From assembly GCA_900538575.1 (NCBI GenBank), contig UPZA01000003.1, positions 191,354 to 255,353 on the forward strand: a stretch of 64,000 nt of DNA, written 5' to 3'. The position numbers and the translations under genes are program-made. The notes under the pieces are model-generated. The model was not told the origin of the DNA, did not search any database, and saw only the letters and a list, made by a program, of their open reading frames with translations. This document shows, piece after piece, positions 24,550 through 32,687 of the stretch. Source of the stretch: an uncultured Ruminococcus sp. GTDB taxonomy: Bacteria > Bacillota > Clostridia > Oscillospirales > Ruminococcaceae. Within the stretch, counting starts at the first letter, position 1. Each line of letters begins with the position of its first letter.

Positions 24550-26643
24550 ATGGACGAAAATAATATATATATAAACAGAGAATTATCATGGCTGCAATTT
24601 AATGAAAGAGTCCTTGAGGAAGCTCAGGATCCGGCTGTTCCGCTTTTGGAACGGCTTAATTTCGCAAGTATATTTCAAAGCAATCTTGACGAATTTTTTA
24701 TGGTCAGAGTTGGTTCCCTGTATGATCAGATGCTGATAAAGCCTAAAAAGAAGGACAATAAATCAAATATGACCGCACGGGAACAGCTTGAGGCTATTTT
24801 CTATAAGGTAAACGAGCTTGAACCTATGAAGGACATTGCCTACAAAAACATTATGCTTGAATTGATGGAATACGGCGTCGAGCAAATAAACTTCCGGTCG
24901 GCGTCTATTGAGGAGCAGCAGTATCTTCAGGAATATTTCAAAAGAGAAATCAAGCCTCTTGTATTTCCGACAATAATCGACAAGAAAAATCCTTTTCCAT
25001 TTCTGAAAAACAAGGAAATATACTGCGCCGTTCAGCTTCAATCAAAGTCAAACGTGAAGCTCGGTATAATTCCGGCAAGCGGTCAGTTCAACAGAGTTAT
25101 AAGACTTTCCGGAGGAAACAGGTTTATTCTTGCGGAGGATCTGATACTTCATTTTGCCCCGTCTATTTTCAAAAACTATAAGGTTGTTGATAAAACACTT
25201 TTCAGACTGACAAGAAACGCCGATATAACCGTTGAAGAAGGCTTATATGATCAGGATTTTGATTTCAGGGAGGCAATGGAGGAGCTTTGCAAAAAGCGTA
25301 AAAAGCTGCACCCTGTAAGAATGCAGCTTTCCGAAACCTTCAGTCAGCCTGCTCTCCAGTTTCTTTGCAAAAAGCTGGATTTAGATGAAAATCATATATT
25401 TTATCTTAAAACTCCGCTTGACCTTTCATTTACAGGCATAATCAGAGATATGCTTGACAAGCCGGAGCTTAAGTTCGACAAGCTTGTCCCGCAAAAATCT
25501 GCAAGCGTTGCAGATAATATGGCGATGATGCCGCAAATAAAACGACATGATATACTTCTGAGCTACCCGTACGAAACCATAAAACCTTTTATCCAGCTTC
25601 TAAATGAAGCCGCGAACGACTCAAGGGTAACTGAAATAAAAATAACTCTTTACCGTCTTGCAAAAAACAGTATGGTTATAGACGCTCTCTGCGACGCGGC
25701 TGAAAACGGCAAGCAGGTGACTGTACTCGTAGAGCTGAGAGCAAGGTTTGATGAGGAAAACAATATAAACTGGTCAAGACGTCTTCAGGAAGCGGGATGT
25801 CATATAATGTACGGTCCCAGAGAGCTTAAGGTCCACTCCAAGCTCCTTCTTATAACCCGGCAAAACAACGGCAAAACAGAATATATAACTCAGGTCGGAA
25901 CAGGAAACTATAACGAAAAAACATCTACTCTTTATACTGACCTTTCACTTATGACAGCCAATCAGGACATTGGAAATGAAGCTCAACTGCTTTTTGAAGC
26001 TCTTATGGAAAACAGACTTATCGAACAGAGTCAACATCTGCTTATCGCTCCATTGTGTCTTCAAAACAAGGTTCTGGAAATGATTGAAGAGGAAATAACT
26101 CATGTCCGTAACGGCGAGGAAGGATACATCGGTATAAAAATAAATTCACTGTGCGATAAGGTTATAATGGATAAGCTTGTTGAAGCCTCTAAAGCCGGAG
26201 TTAAAATAGATATGGTAATCAGAGGCATTAACAGTCTTGCCGCCGGCGTTTCCGGTGAAACTGAAAATATAAAGGTTATAAGCATTGTCGGCAGATATTT
26301 GGAGCATAGCAGGATATATATTTTCGGTACAAAAAAACGCAGTAAGATTTATATAAGCTCAGCCGACTTCATGACGCGTAATACCGTCAGACGAGTAGAG
26401 GTAGCGGCTCCGCTGTATAACGCAAGAATAAAGCAGCGCGTATGGAATATGTTCGAAACGCTTTTAAACGATAATGTAAAAGCCCGCAATCAGCTTCCGG
26501 ACGGTACCTATATCAGAGAGATAAGCGAACATCCTCCGCTTGACGCTCAACGATTTTTCTTTGAGGAGGCATACAGAAAAGCGGAAAAAAAGGCTGCCGA
26601 CAAGGCGGCAAAGGCGGCTAAAAGGCTTTCAAAAAACAAATAG
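24550..26643 (+). CDS. ppk1: Polyphosphate kinase 1
   Basis: The 697-residue enzyme reversibly transfers the gamma-phosphate of ATP to polyphosphate. The N-terminus INRELSWLQFNERVLEEA is the PPK1 signature, the middle region has FASIFQSNLDEFFMVRVGS, and the catalytic phospholipase-D-like halves show EIKITLYRLAKNS and ELKVHSKLLLI, where His429 is the expected phosphorylated residue, then VGTGNYNEKTS. The length is normal. A Lys/Ala-rich tail (KAEKKAADKAAKAAKR) ends the protein. It is transcribed alone with a promoter and terminator; no exopolyphosphatase gene is adjacent. Confidence 0.97.
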   Translation: MDENNIYINRELSWLQFNERVLEEAQDPAVPLLERLNFASIFQSNLDEFFMVRVGSLYDQMLIKPKKKDNKSNMTAREQLEAIFYKVNELEPMKDIAYKNIMLELMEYGVEQINFRSASIEEQQYLQEYFKREIKPLVFPTIIDKKNPFPFLKNKEIYCAVQLQSKSNVKLGIIPASGQFNRVIRLSGGNRFILAEDLILHFAPSIFKNYKVVDKTLFRLTRNADITVEEGLYDQDFDFREAMEELCKKRKKLHPVRMQLSETFSQPALQFLCKKLDLDENHIFYLKTPLDLSFTGIIRDMLDKPELKFDKLVPQKSASVADNMAMMPQIKRHDILLSYPYETIKPFIQLLNEAANDSRVTEIKITLYRLAKNSMVIDALCDAAENGKQVTVLVELRARFDEENNINWSRRLQEAGCHIMYGPRELKVHSKLLLITRQNNGKTEYITQVGTGNYNEKTSTLYTDLSLMTANQDIGNEAQLLFEALMENRLIEQSQHLLIAPLCLQNKVLEMIEEEITHVRNGEEGYIGIKINSLCDKVIMDKLVEASKAGVKIDMVIRGINSLAAGVSGETENIKVISIVGRYLEHSRIYIFGTKKRSKIYISSADFMTRNTVRRVEVAAPLYNARIKQRVWNMFETLLNDNVKARNQLPDGTYIREISEHPPLDAQRFFFEEAYRKAEKKAADKAAKAAKRLSKNK

Positions 26644-26653
26644 CTTAAGTCTT

Positions 26654-26684
26654 AAAACGGGTATGGAATATACCCGTTTTAATT
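26654..26684 (+). terminator. Terminator of ppk1
   Basis: AAAACGGGTA, TGGAATA, TACCCGTTTT then AATTTT. Confidence 0.8.
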
Positions 26685-26709
26685 TTAACCGTCTGTGTCC
26701 GCTCTTGCA

Positions 26710-26738
26710 TTGACAAATAAGCTTAAGAAAGCTATAAT
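26710..26738 (+). promoter_or_regulatory. Promoter of the lipoprotein GH5 gene
   Basis: TTGACA (26710-26715), 17 bp, TATAAT (26733-26738): a perfect consensus. Confidence 0.85.
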
Positions 26739-26777
26739 TATTACGACTTTAAATCTCTTTATTGAATGGAGTAAAAT

Positions 26778-27944
26778 ATGAATTATAAAAAGATTGCCGC
26801 ATTTTTATCTGCGGCCGCAATATCCGTATGCCTGTTGATTTCATGTAATAAGAGCACAGCCAAAAAAGGAGAAATGCGGGATATTTCGTCTGAAACGCTC
26901 GTTTCAGAAATGACGCTTGGCTGGAATCTCGGCGACACCTTGGACGTTTGCGCTGCCGACCGCGACGGCGATGGTAAAATCAACGAGGCTCCCGCCGAGG
27001 GCGAGGAGGTAGATGAAACCCTCTGGGGAAACCCGAAGGCAATCAAAAAGGTCTTTGAAAAAATTAAGGACGACGGATTTAATTCTGTCCGTATTCCAAT
27101 AACGTGGCGCGATCATCTGGGAAAAGCCCCCGATTACATAATAAGCGATAATTGGATGGACAGAGTCGAGGAGGTCGTAAACTACGCCTACTCACTGGAT
27201 ATGTATGTAATAATCAATGTCCATCACGACGGCGGAGGAGATCCGGATTTCGGCGCATGGATAAGAAACGCGTCCTATGACTATGACGGCGTTATTGAAA
27301 AATACAAAGCGCTCTGGAACCAGATTGCCGATAGGTTTGAGGATTATTCCGACCGCCTGATTTTTGAATCTATGAACGAGGTAGGCTTTGATGATCTGAG
27401 GGGACCTGAAAATTATGAGGTTTTAAATAAAATTAATCAGGAATTTGTAAATCTTATCAGAAGCAGCGGCGGGAACAATCCCAAACGTCATCTACTGATA
27501 GCCGGATATTATACAGATATTACAATGACTTGCAGCAGCGACTTCAAAATGCCCGACGATCCTGAAAACCGCTGTATTCTCTCGCTACACTATTATACCC
27601 CCTGGCAGTTCTGCACAACGACACAGCAGCGGAATTGGGGAACCGAAGCGGAAGTCGAAGAAATGAAACGCCTTATAACAAATATGACAGATAAGTTTAC
27701 CGATAACGGCATTCCGGTCATAATCGGCGAATATGGAACAGCAAGAGGAAACGACGAGCCAAGCAGAGTTTATTTCAGTGAAACGTTCGTAAAGCTTTGT
27801 CATGAAAACAATATTCCGGCGTTTCTGTGGGATAACGGATCAGAGCTTGACCGCGGCAGTCTGAAATGGCAGAATCCGGAGCTTCCTAAGGCCTTGAACA
27901 GAGCCGTTAGCGATAAGAATTATACTCCGGCCAAATATGATTAA
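26778..27944 (+). CDS. GH5 (subfamily 4-like) glucanase lipoprotein
   Basis: The 388-residue protein has a lipobox LLISC with Cys23, so it should be a cell-surface lipoprotein. The catalytic domain fills the rest. TLGWNLGDTLD opens it, the acid/base is Glu201 in FESMNEVGF (Val replaces the common Pro of NEP) and the nucleophile is Glu318 in IIGEYGTAR. An unusual insert after the first strand, DRDGDGKINE (residues 61-70), resembles an EF-hand or dockerin calcium loop. Substrate by family: beta-1,4-glucan or xyloglucan backbone. It lacks a CBM and dockerin, so it probably acts on oligosaccharides close to the membrane. It is a second, divergent GH5 alongside the one at 4163-6304. Confidence 0.92.
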   Translation: MNYKKIAAFLSAAAISVCLLISCNKSTAKKGEMRDISSETLVSEMTLGWNLGDTLDVCAADRDGDGKINEAPAEGEEVDETLWGNPKAIKKVFEKIKDDGFNSVRIPITWRDHLGKAPDYIISDNWMDRVEEVVNYAYSLDMYVIINVHHDGGGDPDFGAWIRNASYDYDGVIEKYKALWNQIADRFEDYSDRLIFESMNEVGFDDLRGPENYEVLNKINQEFVNLIRSSGGNNPKRHLLIAGYYTDITMTCSSDFKMPDDPENRCILSLHYYTPWQFCTTTQQRNWGTEAEVEEMKRLITNMTDKFTDNGIPVIIGEYGTARGNDEPSRVYFSETFVKLCHENNIPAFLWDNGSELDRGSLKWQNPELPKALNRAVSDKNYTPAKYD

Positions 27945-27988
27945 AAAACCGCACCGTCTGTGTAAGCATTACAGACGGTGCGGTTTTT
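27943..27988. terminator. Strong bidirectional terminator
   Basis: AAAAAACCGCACCGTCTGT pairs with ACAGACGGTGCGGTTTTT. It lies between the convergent GH5 and GH25 genes and can serve both. The 210 nt between it and the GH25 stop holds no convincing gene. Confidence 0.9.
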
Positions 27989-28199
27989 CCGGACACTGTT
28001 AAAGGAGGGAAACAGCGCTCAGCAATTATGAAGAAAATGTATATCAACGCCTTAAAAGACGGAATTTTTGGTCTGCCTTTCAAGGGAAGGCAGTAAACCT
28101 TATCTATACCATCAATATTATTTTTCCTTTGCGGTATGGTTATATTATATCGGCTTTTTATGAAGAAAATATAGTGTAAATACGAAAATAATGTGAAAA

Positions 28200-28934
28200 T
28201 TAACCGCAATAATTTTCAAATTCCTCCATACTTCCATTAAAAACATTAAGGTCTATATATTTTTCAATACCGTCATAGCCGTCAAGACGTCCTCTGTCGC
28301 AATATTGCCAGAACGTCCAATCCCTCCCGTCCGAAAGCTCGGCTCTTGTATAAATACTGCGTATCCAAATATCATTATCTTCAAAATGTCCCCTTATATA
28401 ACGATTATAGGTGGTTTTCGTAGCGTAAATTATCGGAGTCAAGCCATAGCGCTCTTTCAGCGCGGAAATCAGATCATTCAGATTCTGCCTTGCCTTATCT
28501 TCGTCGGGAGGATCGCTTCCATTTCCGTTGTAATATTCCACATCAATTACCGGCGGCAGCATATTCTCACGCTTTTCCACAACGCTTATATAGTTTTCCG
28601 CCTGCGTTTTTCCCGGACTGTCAAAGCTGAAAAAATGATATGCTCCGATCCTGATTCCGGTATTACTTGAATTTTTATAGTTTTCAATAAAATATTCGTC
28701 TACAAAGCCGCTGCCCTCAGTCGCTTTTATAAATGCAAAGCTGATATTCTGAGATTCAAGTTCTCTCCAGTTTATTTCACCCTGATAAGATGAAACATCA
28801 ACGCCTCTGACCGGATAATCTTTTTTTGAAGGAGTATTCAGCCATATTATACCGTTATACCACAGTACGGCAAAGATATAAAGAATGATACCGGCTATAA
28901 CCACGACGATCATCAGTTTATGACGTTTTCTCAC
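28200..28934 (-). CDS. Membrane-anchored GH25 lysozyme-like muramidase
   Basis: The 244-residue protein has an N-terminal transmembrane helix (about 7-28) and a GH25 domain. RGVDVSSYQGEINW gives the first catalytic-site Asp, AFIKATEGSGFVDEYF and GAYHFFSFDS are typical, and VIDVEYYNG supplies the Asp/Glu pair. The end is WTFWQYCDRGRLDGYDG. GH25 enzymes cleave the muramic acid-glucosamine bond of peptidoglycan. The start is a GTG with AAAGGA six bases before it. It is the last gene of the LCP-tatD-GH25 unit, 17 nt after tatD, pointing to a wall-maintenance role rather than a phage origin; no holin or phage genes are near. Confidence 0.92.
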   Translation of the reverse strand: MRKRHKLMIVVVIAGIILYIFAVLWYNGIIWLNTPSKKDYPVRGVDVSSYQGEINWRELESQNISFAFIKATEGSGFVDEYFIENYKNSSNTGIRIGAYHFFSFDSPGKTQAENYISVVEKRENMLPPVIDVEYYNGNGSDPPDEDKARQNLNDLISALKERYGLTPIIYATKTTYNRYIRGHFEDNDIWIRSIYTRAELSDGRDWTFWQYCDRGRLDGYDGIEKYIDLNVFNGSMEEFENYCG

Positions 28935-28951
28935 ACGTTATCCTTTCAATT

Positions 28952-29719
28952 TTAAATTTCGAAAAATTCAAGTGAATTTTTATAGGTGACGTCCAGTATC
29001 TCCTGAGGTGACGCTCCCTTGATCTCCGCCGCCTTTAACGCGGTTCGCTCAATCATACTGCTGTCACACCGCTTTCCTCTGTAAGGCTCGGGAGCCATAT
29101 AGGGACAATCAGTTTCAAGCATAAGCTTTTCCATAGGAACCTCTTCTAAGGCCCTTAAAGCCTTTTTCGCATTCTTAAAAGTCAGAACGCCGGTAAAGCT
29201 TATATACATTCCAAGAGATATAACCTCAGCGGCTATTTCCGGAGAACCGCTAAAGCAATGCATAACTCCCTTGGGACGGTATTTACGCAAAATCTCCATA
29301 GTATCCCCGAAAGCGTCTCTGGAATGGATAATTACAGGAAGTCCTAACGCTTCGGCAAGCTCAAGCTGCTCCTCAAAAAGCTTTATCTGACGTTCACGGT
29401 TATAATTCTCATAGTGATAATCAAGACCTATTTCACCAAGCGCTTTTATCTTATGTGAGGAACTCAGAAGCTTTTCAAGTCCGGACAAATATCCGTCGGA
29501 AGTAAAGCTCTCCGATTCCGGGTGTACGCCGCAGGCGGCATACGCATAATCATAGGCTTCTGCTATTTCAACGCATTTATACGAATCCTCCATATTTGAG
29601 CCTACCGTTACAATACCCGACACGCCCTTTTGAGGAAGCGATTTCAAAAGTCTTTCACGATCATTATCAAATGCGCTGTCAGCATAATGCGCATGAGAAT
29701 CAAAAATATTATTCAGCAT
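28952..29719 (-). CDS. tatD: TatD family metal-dependent deoxyribonuclease
   Basis: The 255-residue TIM-barrel hydrolase shows the whole metal-site series: IFDSHAHYAD at the N-terminus, GEIGLDYHYEN, PVIIHSRDAF, GVMHCFSGS and LETDCPYMAP. TatD/YcfH proteins are 3'-5' DNases that act in repair; in bacteria the gene often lies next to metG or rsmI. Here it overlaps the upstream LCP-like gene by 11 nt and is followed closely by a GH25 gene, so translation is probably coupled. It is of normal length. Confidence 0.95.
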   Translation of the reverse strand: MLNNIFDSHAHYADSAFDNDRERLLKSLPQKGVSGIVTVGSNMEDSYKCVEIAEAYDYAYAACGVHPESESFTSDGYLSGLEKLLSSSHKIKALGEIGLDYHYENYNRERQIKLFEEQLELAEALGLPVIIHSRDAFGDTMEILRKYRPKGVMHCFSGSPEIAAEVISLGMYISFTGVLTFKNAKKALRALEEVPMEKLMLETDCPYMAPEPYRGKRCDSSMIERTALKAAEIKGASPQEILDVTYKNSLEFFEI

Positions 29720-30773
29720 CGCTGTCGCCGCCTCTTGTTTCAGGGATCATAGGCTGAAGCGTTTCCTCTTCATTTTTCGGAGAAGTTGCTTCAACCGTAA
29801 AATACTGTGAAATCTCCTCTATAAAGGATGAATCCAGAACAAACTTATCGGCAGTCTGAGTTCCTGAGGGCGTTACAAACTTAGCCCTGTCGGAAACCGT
29901 TTCATCTTCCGAAGGATCGCTGTATTTCATCATAAATTTGATAGCATATTTTTTATCCTGATAATCAAGCGCTGAAATATCAGTTTCATTAGCGTTTACC
30001 ATTGTTTCAAACGTATTGTCAAGGTTATCCGCTATCCTTGCGCCGTTAGTCTGGTTAACCATAGCCGTCAGAAGCGAGGCCGCTGTGGAAACACGCTGTA
30101 TTTCTCCGCCGCCGTAGCCTCCGTAGCTGATAACCTTTTCAATCTGGTCCGGTCCAAGATACTGCAAACCGTCAGTCTGAGAGAAGCCTTCTATTTTTCC
30201 GGGAAGCGCAAAATTTACTCCGCCCATTATATTGCAAAGCTTCTGAAATGATTCCGACTCAAAAACCATATAGCGATCTACGGGTATTTCAAGCGAAAAC
30301 TCCGCCGCCGCCTTTACCTCCGCCGCTCCGCCGGATTTATAAATTTCAGAAATCGTTTTATTCTGTTCGCCCGCTATCATATTTTCCGGAAGTCCTATAA
30401 ACACCATCTGCTTATGGACCGGCATAGAGCGCATAAGCATAAAAGTATACTGCTTAGGATAAATTTCCTCCTCTTCCTCCTCAGAAACCTCCCAGTCATA
30501 GGTTTCTTCGTCGTCGGAACTCTCCTCTGACGAGGAGCTGTCGGAACCTTCATCCGGAACGTCGGTACTGTCGCTGAGATCGAGTACGAACAATATAGTA
30601 TGACTGTCGCTGTCAGACAGCGAGCCTGCCTCGTTATTCATCGTCAGAAGCGAAGAATTGTCACTGTCAATTTTGTCATAAATAATCATTGTTATACCGC
30701 CTATTATTATAAGCGATATTAAAAACGTCAGCAGAAACGGAATAGCAATACTTCCTGATCTCTTTTTTTTCAT
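29709..30773 (-). CDS. Divergent LytR-CpsA-Psr (LCP)-like membrane protein
   Basis: The 354-residue protein has one N-terminal transmembrane helix (about 9-32). An extremely acidic Ser/Asp/Glu spacer follows (about 70-100; SSSSEESSDDEE). The outer domain keeps the LCP layout: MVFIGLPENM where canonical proteins have the SIPRD strand, a SEIYKSGG helix region, EIPVDRYMVFESESFQ then MGGVNFALPGKI. The Arg and Asp residues that bind the polyprenyl-phosphate in true LCP phosphotransferases are not apparent, so enzymatic attachment of wall polymers is doubtful. Position with tatD and a GH25 muramidase fits an envelope role. The promoter carries three upstream GTTGAAA repeats. Confidence 0.7.
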   Translation of the reverse strand: MKKKRSGSIAIPFLLTFLISLIIIGGITMIIYDKIDSDNSSLLTMNNEAGSLSDSDSHTILFVLDLSDSTDVPDEGSDSSSSEESSDDEETYDWEVSEEEEEEIYPKQYTFMLMRSMPVHKQMVFIGLPENMIAGEQNKTISEIYKSGGAAEVKAAAEFSLEIPVDRYMVFESESFQKLCNIMGGVNFALPGKIEGFSQTDGLQYLGPDQIEKVISYGGYGGGEIQRVSTAASLLTAMVNQTNGARIADNLDNTFETMVNANETDISALDYQDKKYAIKFMMKYSDPSEDETVSDRAKFVTPSGTQTADKFVLDSSFIEEISQYFTVEATSPKNEEETLQPMIPETRGGDSDAE

Positions 30774-30827
30774 GATTTATGGTATCTCCTTTCACAATAT
30801 GCCGTTTAAAACGGCGTTTCTTTTTCT

Positions 30828-30856
30828 TTTATACATTTTTGTAATGTTGTATTCAA
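30828..30856 (-). promoter_or_regulatory. Promoter of the LCP-like/tatD/GH25 operon
   Basis: Minus strand TTGAAT (30851-30856), 17 bp, TATAAA (30828-30833). Confidence 0.6.
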
Positions 30857-30859
30857 AAT

Positions 30860-30887
30860 GTTGAAAACTATGTTGAAACGGTTGAAA
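30860..30887. promoter_or_regulatory. Three GTTGAAA direct repeats just upstream of the -35 box
   Basis: GTTGAAA occurs at 30860-30866, 30872-30878 and 30881-30887 (plus-strand reading). The repeats abut the -35 of the minus-strand promoter, the place where an activator would bind. The binding protein is unknown. Confidence 0.5.
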
Positions 30888-30936
30888 GTTTTTCCGCGTG
30901 CGGACATTCCATATAGTCAATCGGCATTTTATACAA

Positions 30937-31491
30937 TTAATCAAACATAATTCGTTTATTTTTCTCTACATAACCGCTTGCCGACGCAATGTCCGACACC
31001 TTTATCACCGACAGCTCCAGGCCTTTCCTTCTGGCATAGGCTATAGTCTGCCCCGTACCGCTTTTATAATCGTCAACCACTCCTATAAGGCAGGAGGCGT
31101 TATCAACCATAAAACGATTGCGTATCTTATAACAGTCTCTGGAATAGCTGTCTGAAACGCATATTACTTCATACGCCTTTTCAAGCACATTATTCAGCGA
31201 CCAAAGATCCGCGCCCTTAAATACGCTCCCATGTTCGGGATACGGCTTAGCGCAGATAAGCTTTATATTAGGAAGCTTCTTCTGAATATCAATTACTGAT
31301 TCAGCCGCCCACAGATCTACGCCCCTGGCAAGGCCGGATATAAAATATTCATATCCTGACTGTGCGGCAAGATAAATACGGTAATAAAGCATGCTTTTTA
31401 TCATATTAAGAAGACTGTTATTCATTTCCCCGTATCCGGGCAGCTTTTCCGGACGGTGCCCTGTAAAACAGACTGATTTTTCTTTTGTCAT
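30937..31491 (-). CDS. DUF1273/YpsA-like SLOG-family protein
   Basis: The 184-residue protein opens with KSVCFTGHRPEKLPGYGE, the DUF1273 signature, and continues with YFISGLARGVDLWAAE, the nucleotide-binding Rossmann-like glycine motif of the SLOG superfamily. CLIGVVDDYKSGTGQTIAYA follows. SLOG proteins are proposed to bind nucleotide-derived ligands. YpsA of Bacillus influences cell division, but most members are uncharacterised. A longer frame reaches 31641, but ATG 31491 has AAAGGA upstream and matches the family start. A promoter is visible at 31553-31581, so the gene is independent of the ABC operon that ends before it. Confidence 0.85.
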   Translation of the reverse strand: MTKEKSVCFTGHRPEKLPGYGEMNNSLLNMIKSMLYYRIYLAAQSGYEYFISGLARGVDLWAAESVIDIQKKLPNIKLICAKPYPEHGSVFKGADLWSLNNVLEKAYEVICVSDSYSRDCYKIRNRFMVDNASCLIGVVDDYKSGTGQTIAYARRKGLELSVIKVSDIASASGYVEKNKRIMFD

Positions 31492-31552
31492 TATTAAAGC
31501 GTTCCTTTCGATAAGACGAAATAAATATGAGTTTATATTATGATACTGAAAA

Positions 31553-31581
31553 AGTATAACATAATTTAATGAAAAATTCAA
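31553..31581 (-). promoter_or_regulatory. Promoter of the DUF1273 gene
   Basis: Minus strand TTGAAT (31576-31581), 17 bp, TATACT (31553-31558). Confidence 0.6.
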
Positions 31582-31621
31582 GACGGCGGAATATATTTTC
31601 ATAAAGCTATAAAAAATAAAT

Positions 31622-31657
31622 GATAAAAAGAAAAGGAGCATGGTCAGCCATGCTCCT
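31622..31657 (-). terminator. Terminator of the 11-kb ABC transporter operon
   Basis: Minus strand: GGAGCATGG, CTGA, CCATGCTCC followed by TTTTCTTTTT, seven bases beyond the last permease stop. Confidence 0.88.
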
Positions 31658-31664
31658 ATAAAAT

Positions 31665-32675
31665 TTATCCTACGAGACCTGATCGTTCTATACCCTCTGT
31701 AAAATATTTCTGCAAAAACGCATACATAATCAGTATAGGCAGTATCGAAATAAGACAGCCTGCTTCCATCCAGACAATCTGCTCTCTGAATCCGGCGGCG
31801 CCGCCCATATCCTTAAGAATCGTATTATTCAACTGCGTTCCAAGATTCTTTAGCATCAGAGCAATAGTCGTATTACTTGTAAAGAATGTTGAGCTTACAT
31901 AATAATCGTTCCAATACCACACTACCGAAAAGAGAAATACTGTAAGGAAAGACGATAGAGCGTTTGGTATCATAATCTGTACAAACGTCCTGAGCGGACC
32001 GCAGCCGTCCAGATAAGCTGCGTCCTCAAGCTCTTTCGGCAGTCCCTTAAAGAACTGTCTGAAAATAAATATCATCAGTCCCGAACGTATTCCGTTTCCG
32101 GTCAGCGCAGGAAGATACATCGAAAGCGGATTGTTTATAAGGCTCCAATCCGGATTACCGAGAAAATTCCTGAACTGCTGATACTGCGGTATAGCAATAA
32201 CCTGAGACGGGACAAGAATCATCATCACCACGATGGCGAAAAGAAGTCCCTTCCCCCTGAATTTAAATCGTGCGAAGCCGTATCCGGCCAAAGCGCAGGA
32301 ACATACCTGCACCAGCGAACAGCCTATATTCAGAAAAAGCGTGGTCTTTAAAGTTTCCCAGAAATTCATTGCATGAGCAGTTTCCTTGATAACCTTAAGA
32401 GTCAGGTTTCGGGGTATCCACATAACCGTTGGATCCGTCATATCGGAAGGATCCCTGAACGCACAGCTTATCATATAAATCAGCGGATAAAGTATAACAA
32501 AACATAATCCGAAAAGAATCAGGAATCTGAAAAACGGCCATACCTTTTCTATAAGCGCCTTTCTTCTGAGATAGGCAATTTCTTTTTTGCTCATTGTGGC
32601 CATACGGATTTTCTTAGCTTGTTTTTTGGACAATCCGTTGCCGATAATTTTTTCTTCTTTAACAGCCTCTGCCAT
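31665..32675 (-). CDS. Carbohydrate ABC transporter permease, MalG type (pair 2)
   Basis: The 336-residue protein has a long charged cytoplasmic head (1-48), then six membrane helices. The MalG-type EAA loop, EDAAYLDGCGPLRTFVQIMIP, contacts the ATPase. It belongs to the CUT1 (MsmG/LacG) group that imports oligosaccharides. Its gene is 12 nt downstream of the partner MalF-type gene. An insert between the last helices (about 275-305) is longer than usual. No ATPase gene occurs anywhere in the operon, so a shared MsmK-like subunit is presumed. The start has GGAGGGTAG upstream. Confidence 0.92.
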   Translation of the reverse strand: MAEAVKEEKIIGNGLSKKQAKKIRMATMSKKEIAYLRRKALIEKVWPFFRFLILFGLCFVILYPLIYMISCAFRDPSDMTDPTVMWIPRNLTLKVIKETAHAMNFWETLKTTLFLNIGCSLVQVCSCALAGYGFARFKFRGKGLLFAIVVMMILVPSQVIAIPQYQQFRNFLGNPDWSLINNPLSMYLPALTGNGIRSGLMIFIFRQFFKGLPKELEDAAYLDGCGPLRTFVQIMIPNALSSFLTVFLFSVVWYWNDYYVSSTFFTSNTTIALMLKNLGTQLNNTILKDMGGAAGFREQIVWMEAGCLISILPILIMYAFLQKYFTEGIERSGLVG

Positions 32676-32687
32676 TGCCTACCCTCC

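Noticed and set aside
27907..28209. Small frames between the GH5 and GH25 genes: a 100-codon minus frame and a 22-codon plus frame at 28028-28096
   Set aside because: The minus frame runs through the terminator. The plus frame has AAAGGAGGG about 18 nt away, too far for a good start, and no known motif.
28200..28934. GH25 lysozyme as a prophage remnant
   Set aside because: It has a membrane anchor, sits in an operon with tatD and an LCP-like gene, and no phage genes are near.
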